Shown: in pieces, positions 1 to 3,831 of the stretch
How the letters are laid out: each line of letters starts with the position of its first letter
Numbering within the stretch: position 1 is the first letter of the stretch
Assembly (NCBI GenBank): GCA_020696885.1
Contig: JAJFMS010000457.1
Span: 1-5,487 of the forward strand
DNA length: 5,487 nt
From: Armatimonadota bacterium
Lineage (GTDB): Bacteria > Armatimonadota > SYMT01
Reading direction: 5' to 3'
Program-made: the position numbers and the translations under genes
The notes under the pieces: generated by a model
Told to the model about the DNA's origin: nothing
The model's database searches: none
The model's input: only the letters and a program-made list of their open reading frames with translations

Positions 1-275
1 GGCGTTGCGTGATGGGCCGTCCGCCGCAGATACCATCGCCAGGGCGGCACGGCCCACCGATGCCGGCTCCAGTCCGGAAACTGCCGCCGCCAGACATACT
101 GCCCTTCGTGGAACGACCCACGCCCCACGCTGCGCACGTCCGGGTGGAGCGCAAGTAGGTACGATGCGATCGTGGTTCCGCCCCGGTTGCAGCCGGAGAC
201 GAAGATCGGAGGGCCGCATGCCGCGCGGGAGCCTGCTTCCGCAACCGGCCTGTTGAAGCTGACGCTATCTACCAT
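1..275 (-). CDS. Sulfotransferase family protein, N-terminal 91 codons (runs off the left edge)
   Basis: The minus strand is open from ATG at 275-273 to the left edge, with no stop. Residues 23-35 read PIFVSGCNRGGTT, followed by IASYLLALHPDV (36-47). This is the N-terminal beta strand, phosphate-binding loop and first helix of PAPS-dependent sulfotransferases (family form: hydrophobic strand, then G-x-P-R-S/G-G-T-T, then a helix ending near HPDV), which bind the 5'-phosphosulfate of PAPS and transfer sulfate to an acceptor. Asn30 stands where Pro is more usual. The following Trp/Arg-rich stretch (WRRQFPDW to WRWYLRR, residues 62-85) is typical of bacterial members. The first 22 residues do not look like a signal peptide, so the protein is probably cytoplasmic. 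The start is the first ATG in frame; its ribosome binding site is weak (GAGAG about 13 nt upstream). The 3'-PAP site and acceptor region are outside the window, so the substrate is unknown. The gene diverges from the hydrolase at 485. Confidence 0.82.
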   Translation of the reverse strand, partial: MVDSVSFNRPVAEAGSRAACGPPIFVSGCNRGGTTIASYLLALHPDVRSVGRGSFHEGQYVWRRQFPDWSRHRWAVPPWRWYLRRTAHHAT

Positions 276-484
276 GAATCGAGACCCACTCTCGTCAGGA
301 TATCGTTGGCAGGCTCCCGGGCGCCGTCCCCGGAGTGATCGCGGACACAGTTCCCGAGCCGACTATTCTGGCTACCCCGCTACCGGAGGCCCCGAAACCG
401 GTCGCCAGCACGGCCAGGCAGGGTGCAGGCGGACTCGCCGCGAACAGGTCAGTGCAATCACACCGTTCGATTCTTCGAGGCACC
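276..484. promoter_or_regulatory. Divergent intergenic region between sulfotransferase and hydrolase
   Basis: This 209-bp gap separates two divergently oriented start codons, so it should hold a promoter for each. I see no confident -35/-10 pair, operator or hairpin. The only translation signal is GAGG at 477-480, four bases before the hydrolase ATG. Open frames crossing it on both strands do not resemble any protein family. Confidence 0.3.
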
Positions 485-1168
485 ATGCACGCACGCATCG
501 TTTTCGGGCTGGCACTCGCCACCTCGCTGCTCACCGCAGGAATGGCCGGGGCGCAGACGCCGGGGAAGCAAGAGACGCAGTCGCTCAACAAGCCGATCAC
601 CCGCACCGCCACCGCGGGCTACCTCCTCTACCTGCCGAAGGACTACGGCAAAGACCCCAACAAACGCTGGCCGCTGCTGATGTTCCTCCACGGCGCCGGC
701 GAGAGCGGCAGCGACCTGGAAAAGGTGAAGGTGCACGGCCCGCCCAAGCTCATCGCCCAGGGTAAGGAGTTCCCGTTCATCGTGATCTCACCGCAGTGCC
801 CGTCCGTGCGGGAGTGGTGGGACCGCAACACGCTGAACGCCCTGCTGGACGAGGTGATTGCCAAGTACCGCGTGGATGAGGAGCGGCTCTATCTCACCGG
901 GCTGAGCATGGGCGGCTACGGCACCTGGGAGCTCTCCACCCGCTTCCCGGAGCGGTTCGCGGCCATCGCCCCGATCTGCGGCGGCGGGCGACCCCGCTTC
1001 GCCCCGCGCCTCACGGGCATGGGGATCTGGGTCGGCCACGGCGCGAAGGACCCGGTGGACGTGAAATTCACCGTCTACCCCGAAGCCCAGCACGACTCCT
1101 GGACCGAAACCTACAACAACCCCGAGCTGTACGAGTGGTTCCTGCAGCACCGGCGGGCGAAGCCGTAA
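485..1168 (+). CDS. Secreted alpha/beta hydrolase (dienelactone hydrolase / PHB depolymerase-like esterase), apparently internally shortened
   Basis: A 227-residue protein. Residues 1-23 form a signal peptide (basic MHAR, hydrophobic core, AGA|QTP cleavage site), which fixes the start at 485 although the frame is open further upstream; GAGG lies just before it. The mature part has the alpha/beta-hydrolase landmarks in order: oxyanion-hole strand LLMFLHGAGE (64-73), nucleophile elbow GLSMGG (139-144, Ser141), acid in HGAKDP (Asp189), and His203 in AQHDSWTETY. The triad is complete, so an esterase or peptidase-like hydrolase acting outside the cytoplasmic membrane is expected; the substrate is not evident. 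Oddity: only 13 residues separate Asp189 and His203. Relatives carry roughly 15-20 more residues here, a helix between the last two core strands; in this protein HGAKDPV joins directly to DVKFTVYPEA in frame. Either this is a functional compact variant or a deletion has damaged it. A 7-bp tandem repeat begins three bases after the stop. Confidence 0.88.
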   Translation: MHARIVFGLALATSLLTAGMAGAQTPGKQETQSLNKPITRTATAGYLLYLPKDYGKDPNKRWPLLMFLHGAGESGSDLEKVKVHGPPKLIAQGKEFPFIVISPQCPSVREWWDRNTLNALLDEVIAKYRVDEERLYLTGLSMGGYGTWELSTRFPERFAAIAPICGGGRPRFAPRLTGMGIWVGHGAKDPVDVKFTVYPEAQHDSWTETYNNPELYEWFLQHRRAKP

Positions 1169-1171
1169 GCG

Positions 1172-1231
1172 CTGCGCGCGGTGTTGGGTGTTGGGATCGC
1201 CCAGGGGGCACCCGGGTGCTGGGTGTTGGGG
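1172..1231 (+). repeat. 7-bp tandem repeat block, copy 1 (GTGTTGG units)
   Basis: Starting 3 nt after the hydrolase stop, CTGCGCGCG (1172-1180) is followed by two perfect GTGTTGG units (1181-1194), then ATCGCCCAGGG and a second degenerate pair, GGGTGCT GGGTGTT GGGG (1214-1231). The same leader and unit type recur at 1640-1676, so this is a dispersed intergenic repeat and not coding sequence. Confidence 0.7.
1208..1219. repeat. Perfect 12-bp palindrome within repeat block 1
   Basis: GCACCCGGGTGC reads identically on both strands. It lies between the two halves of the 7-bp repeat block, and a short hairpin (GGGGA 1228-1232 with TCCCC 1241-1245, 8-nt loop) follows. Possible roles are transcription termination after the hydrolase or a protein-binding site. 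There is no T tract, so neither is established. Confidence 0.4.
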
Positions 1232-1299
1232 AATCCAGTCTCCCCATTCGCAACCCGAAGTTCGTAGCTCGCACTTCCCGAGGGGGGAGGACCCCGTCC

Positions 1300-1635
1300 A
1301 TGCCGGAACCTCTAGCCGACCAGCAGCGGCGGATCTGCCGCACTCACGGAGCGGAGTTCGTGCCGCCTGTTCCCGGCTCACGCGTCGGGATCGCCTTGCA
1401 AACGATGGGGCAGCTACCGATCCACGGCGTCCGGCTCGAGCCCACGGAGACTACCTGCGGCTGGTATCTCTTCGCGGGGGAGCAGTGGTCGGACGCCGCG
1501 GACTTCTACCAGCCGCTCTGCGTGGAGCACCTGGCGCACCACGCAGAGCCGGCCCTGCCGTTCCTCGCGCTGCCGCCCGGCTGGCATTTCATGACGGACG
1601 GCCAGGGGTTCGTCGACGTCTGGTACGAGGCATAG
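1300..1635 (+). CDS. Small Imm33-like protein
   Basis: A 111-residue soluble protein with no signal peptide or membrane segment. The start is well supported: GGAGG (1286-1290) sits nine bases before ATG, although the frame is open further upstream. Landmarks are FVPPVPGSRVGIALQTMG (20-37), GWYLFAGE (54-61), DFYQPLCVEHL (68-78), LALPPGWHFMTD (89-100) and a terminal DVWYEA (106-111). From memory, this order (VGIA...G-W-Y...GE...F-x-PL-x-x-HL...PPGW-x-F...DVWY) matches a family of about 110 residues often annotated as Imm33-like or hypothetical. The Imm33 group was defined as immunity proteins encoded beside polymorphic toxins, but many members stand alone. No toxin gene is visible here, so a protective role is inference from the family only. 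A 7-bp tandem repeat begins four bases after the stop, and the next gene converges on it. Confidence 0.8.
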   Translation: MPEPLADQQRRICRTHGAEFVPPVPGSRVGIALQTMGQLPIHGVRLEPTETTCGWYLFAGEQWSDAADFYQPLCVEHLAHHAEPALPFLALPPGWHFMTDGQGFVDVWYEA

Positions 1636-1639
1636 GGCT

Positions 1640-1683
1640 CTGCGCGCGGTGTTCGGTGTTCGGTGTTCGGTGTTCGGCCAGGG
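1640..1683 (+). repeat. 7-bp tandem repeat block, copy 2 (four GTGTTCG units)
   Basis: CTGCGCGCG (1640-1648) is followed by four perfect GTGTTCG units (1649-1676), then GCCAGGG. The leader is identical to that of the block at 1172, the unit differs in one base (C for G), and a CCAGGG-type tail also follows there. Both blocks begin 3-4 nt after a stop codon in the same orientation. Confidence 0.85.
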
Positions 1684-1690
1684 TAAGAGC

Positions 1691-1758
1691 TCGGCCGCAC
1701 GGGTCAGCACCCAGAATCTTACTCTTCCTCGTTCTCTCGTCTGGACCCGTCCGGCCGA
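1691..1758. terminator. Inverted repeat between convergent genes, possible bidirectional terminator
   Basis: Arms TCGGCCGCACGGGTC (1691-1705) and GACCCGTCCGGCCGA (1744-1758) are complementary at 14 of 15 positions, with one C-C mismatch. The 38-nt loop is pyrimidine-rich. The structure lies 56 nt after the Imm33-like stop and 6 nt after the STAS stop on the other strand, where a shared terminator would be expected. There is no clear T tract on either side and the loop is long, so termination is inferred from position and stem strength. Confidence 0.45.
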
Positions 1759-1763
1759 CAACC

Positions 1764-2276
1764 CTACCCCTCCTCCATCGCCAGGATCGCTTCCTGCAGG
1801 TTCCGGAACAGCGTCAGGTTCTGGCTGAGCCCCACCGCCTGGAAGAGGCGAGTGATCCGGTCCCGCGGGGAGACGACGCCCAATCGGCCGGACATGCGCC
1901 GGACGGCGCGGAGGATGATTCCCAGGCCCGTCGAGTCGATGTAGGCGGCCCCGCTGAGATCGATGACCAGGGACGCGGGGTGGGAGGCCATCTCCTCTTC
2001 CAGTCGCATGCGGAACTGGTCCGCGGTGAACATGTCCACCTCGCCTTCCAGGTGGATCACCGGAATTCCCTGCCTGCGGGTAACGCGGATCTCCAGCGGA
2101 GCTTCCGGCTCGTGCTGCCGCAGGTGGTTCATCACCTGCTTCTCGCGTGCTTCCAGGGGATCGGTGGGCTCCGGCTCCACATCAGGTTCGGGCTGGAGGT
2201 TGTTCAGGGCAGCAAAGAGGCGGAGGTCACCCGGACTGGCGTTGGTCGGGAAGTCTGGCTTTTCGGATTTGGACAT
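1764..2276 (-). CDS. STAS-domain protein, anti-sigma-factor antagonist type
   Basis: A 170-residue cytoplasmic protein. Residues 62-168 form a STAS domain: LEIRVTRRQGIPVIHLEGEV (61-80), DMFTADQFRMRLEEEM (81-96), then LVIDLSGAAYIDSTGLGIIL (103-122), and a C-terminal helix. Ser115 in the DSTGLG loop is the position phosphorylated in SpoIIAA/RsbV proteins by a partner anti-sigma kinase; the unphosphorylated form binds that kinase and frees the sigma factor. This partner-switching role is known for the family and inferred here. Residues 1-60 are an added acidic, Pro/Glu-rich segment (PEPDVEPEPTDPLEAREK), longer than the few residues typical of SpoIIAA. I chose ATG at 2276-2274 (MSKSEK). An upstream in-frame ATG at 2354 would add 26 residues with no family support and no better ribosome binding site. 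No kinase, phosphatase or sigma gene is adjacent; the gene diverges from the membrane-protein gene at 2420. Confidence 0.92.
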   Translation of the reverse strand: MSKSEKPDFPTNASPGDLRLFAALNNLQPEPDVEPEPTDPLEAREKQVMNHLRQHEPEAPLEIRVTRRQGIPVIHLEGEVDMFTADQFRMRLEEEMASHPASLVIDLSGAAYIDSTGLGIILRAVRRMSGRLGVVSPRDRITRLFQAVGLSQNLTLFRNLQEAILAMEEG

Positions 2277-2419
2277 TGATTGAACTCGTGCGCGAAGGCG
2301 AGGTGCCAGGCGGTTCTTCCCGCAACCGAGAACGCTTACACCCGGAACCCGCATGCTAGTCTTTTACGCGATTCGGGTATCGGATATCCGGGCGTGGAGT
2401 GACGAGCGGAGAGACGGCA
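2277..2419. promoter_or_regulatory. Divergent control region with a perfect 10-bp palindrome
   Basis: This 143-bp gap separates the divergent STAS and YihY-like start codons and must hold both promoters. CGGATATCCG (2381-2390) is a perfect palindrome 29 nt before the YihY-like ATG and could be an operator. CCCGGA (2341-2346) and TCCGGG (2387-2392) can also pair over a longer distance. The YihY-like ribosome binding site is GGAGAG (2407-2412). No clear -35/-10 pair was found on either strand. Confidence 0.4.
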
Positions 2420-3538
2420 ATGCGGAGCGAGCGTGATCGGACAACTACTGGGGCGGCGCAGGAGAAGCCGGGAAAGGACGTGCCGCCCGGTTGGGGCCAG
2501 ATCTTGAAGGCGATGGTGGCGGTTCACCTGGCTCGTGCCGCCCAACGGGTGCTGGACCGCCCACGGCCGGTCCGGCGGGTGCCGGAGTCCGGCCGCAGAG
2601 GGGGCGAGCTGGTAGCGGCTGCTCCGGCCGTGCGCACACGTACGGCCTCCGAGGAGAAGCGTCCGGCGGAAGCAGCCACGCCGGCGGCGAGTCATGGGGT
2701 CGTCGCGATTGCACGCCAGGTGTTTGGTGAGTTCAGCCGGGACAACGGCACGATGATGGCCGCGGCGGTGGCGTTCTACCTGCTGCTATCGCTGATTCCG
2801 CTGGTGCTGGTGGGAATTGCCATCCTGGGTTGGGTGCTGGGGGACCTACAGGCGCAGAAACAGGTGCTGGCCTTCCTGAAGGGATACTTTCCGGCCCAGT
2901 TCGATATGCTCCGGGGCCTGGTCCTGGAGGTGAAGCAGCAGCGCGGCACCATCGGCCTCGTCGGCGTGGGCACCCTGCTGCTCACCGCCACCGGCGGCTT
3001 CGCCACGTTGGAGACCGCCATCAACGTGGCCTGGGGAGCGCCCAACCGCAACGCCATCATGAACAAGCTGTTCGCCGTGGCGATGCTGTTCGTCATCGGC
3101 ACGCTGCTGGTGCTCTCCCTGGGTGCGACCTCCCTGCTCCAGTGGGCAGGGAGCATTCCCGCACTCTCGTGGCTAGCCTCCAACGCGGCGCTGCTGCTGG
3201 TGGGTTACGCTCTGTCGGTCGTCATCACCACGGTGATGTTCACCTTTATCTACAAGTTCTTTCCCAACACGCGGTGCGAGTGGAAGCCGGCGGCCATCTC
3301 CGGGTTCCTGACGGCGCTCTTGTGGGAAACCTTCAAACAGGCATATACCTGGTACAGCACCAGCCGCTGGGGCGATCAGAGCGCCACCTACGGCGCCGCA
3401 GCCGTCTTCGTGGGGTTGGTCGTGTGGATCTATTACTCAACGACACTCGTGTTGCTGGGTGCGGAGCTGACGTGGGTGTTGAGCGGCTGCCCCAGCCGCG
3501 AGCCGAAGGAGCCCGGAGTGCGCAAGGCCAAAGCTTAG
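2420..3538 (+). CDS. YihY/BrkB-type inner-membrane protein with a long N-terminal extension
   Basis: A 372-residue integral membrane protein. The conserved core (about 97-355) shows the YihY/BrkB signatures: MAAAVAFYLLLSLIPLVLV (113-131, first membrane segment), LLLTATGGFATLETAINVAWGAPNR (186-210), segments near 216-240 and 255-280, YKFFPNTRCEWKPA (278-291), LWETFK (301-306), and YGAAAVFVGLVVWIYYS plus LLGAEL (324-350). Six membrane spans fit the family. Early annotations as ribonuclease BN or virulence factor are not reliable, and a transport or envelope role is only suspected. Residues 1-95 are a hydrophilic Arg/Ala/Pro-rich extension (PRPVRRVPESGRR at 48-60), probably cytoplasmic, which makes the protein longer than the usual roughly 280-300 residues. 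ATG at 2420 is preferred because GGAGAG lies seven bases upstream; an in-frame GTG at 2399 would add seven residues. A terminator-like hairpin follows directly, so the gene is probably transcribed alone. Confidence 0.93.
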   Translation: MRSERDRTTTGAAQEKPGKDVPPGWGQILKAMVAVHLARAAQRVLDRPRPVRRVPESGRRGGELVAAAPAVRTRTASEEKRPAEAATPAASHGVVAIARQVFGEFSRDNGTMMAAAVAFYLLLSLIPLVLVGIAILGWVLGDLQAQKQVLAFLKGYFPAQFDMLRGLVLEVKQQRGTIGLVGVGTLLLTATGGFATLETAINVAWGAPNRNAIMNKLFAVAMLFVIGTLLVLSLGATSLLQWAGSIPALSWLASNAALLLVGYALSVVITTVMFTFIYKFFPNTRCEWKPAAISGFLTALLWETFKQAYTWYSTSRWGDQSATYGAAAVFVGLVVWIYYSTTLVLLGAELTWVLSGCPSREPKEPGVRKAKA

Positions 3539-3541
3539 AAT

Positions 3542-3577
3542 CGATCCCGGTAGGCGGAATCCTGTCTACCGGGGTCG
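3542..3577 (+). terminator. Hairpin just after the YihY-like gene
   Basis: Four bases after the stop, CGATCCCGGTAG (3542-3553) pairs with CTACCGGGGTCG (3566-3577): 12 bp with one T-G wobble and a 12-nt loop. A smaller stem follows at once (GCTCC 3578-3582 with GGAGC 3591-3595). There is no T tract, so intrinsic termination is likely but not certain; it could instead protect the mRNA 3' end. Confidence 0.6.
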
Positions 3578-3608
3578 GCTCCGACTGGCGGGAGCAGAAA
3601 CCACTATC

Positions 3609-3687
3609 GAGGACGAAGTAGTGGAGTGATGGAGAACTGGAGCAGTGGTGCCGGCTACTCCGTTACTCCCCTACTTCACTACTCCTC
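3609..3687. repeat. Inverted pair of 8-bp tandem repeat arrays forming a long hairpin
   Basis: The left arm is a run of GGAG-type octamers (GAAGTAGT, GGAGTGAT, GGAGAACT, GGAGCAGT; 3615-3646). The right arm is TACTCCGT, TACTCCCC, TACTTCAC, TACTCCTC (3656-3687), the same unit inverted. 3615-3634 pairs with 3658-3677 at 17 of 20 positions in DNA, or 19 of 20 in RNA counting two G-U pairs. An outer stem (3609-3613 with 3683-3687) and an inner one (3637-3640 with 3651-3654, one wobble) extend it. This looks like a mobile or amplified intergenic palindrome rather than coding sequence. Confidence 0.65.
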
Positions 3688-3739
3688 CGTGAAAACCGGA
3701 GCGCGCTCACCTCTCTACCGGGCCAGCGGTGTCTTCCGG

Positions 3740-3785
3740 GTGCGCCAACAGCCAGCTTGTGGCCCACAATAGAGTGTTGGCGCAC
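3740..3785. promoter_or_regulatory. Nested palindrome upstream of the GAF/PAS sensor gene
   Basis: GTGCGCCAACA (3740-3750) and TGTTGGCGCAC (3775-3785) are perfect 11-bp inverted arms separated by 24 nt. Nested almost on the same centre is a second perfect inverted repeat, TTGTGG-C-CCACAA (3757-3769). The element ends 46 nt before the sensor start codon. It could be an operator for a dimeric or tetrameric regulator, or a stem-loop in the leader mRNA. No promoter hexamers are clear around it. Confidence 0.55.
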
Positions 3786-3831
3786 GACTTGCCGGAGCTG
3801 GCCGGCGGATCGCCACCGTGAGACTCCACCC

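Noticed and set aside
5..256. An 83-codon plus-strand open frame at the left edge
   Set aside because: The opposite strand encodes a recognisable sulfotransferase P-loop; this frame has only low-complexity Arg/Ala/Pro sequence.
335..484. A 50-residue N-terminal extension of the hydrolase
   Set aside because: The signal peptide starting at 485 would be buried inside the longer protein, and GAGG precedes the 485 ATG.
172..765. A 197-codon plus-strand open frame
   Set aside because: It overlaps both the sulfotransferase P-loop region and the hydrolase signal peptide in other frames and shows no domain.
1640..1683. CRISPR-like short repeats
   Set aside because: The units are 7 bp, contiguous and without unique spacers, so this is a simple tandem repeat.
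1188..2279. A 363-codon open frame on the plus strand
   Set aside because: It crosses the 7-bp repeats, overlaps the Imm33-like gene in another frame and runs antisense through the STAS gene. Its composition (Arg/Ala/Gly/His-rich) matches no family, so it is a shadow of high GC content.
2830..3621. A 263-codon plus-strand frame
   Set aside because: It lies almost entirely within the YihY-like gene in another frame, is rich in Arg/His/Gly and has no membrane segments or motifs.
3699..3708. A 10-bp palindrome GAGCGCGCTC
   Set aside because: It is self-complementary but short and of GCGC-type composition, which is common by chance in GC-rich DNA, and has no supporting context.
3757..3831. An upstream TTG start for the sensor gene at 3757
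   Set aside because: It would lie inside the nested palindrome and add 25 residues with no family similarity and no ribosome binding site.
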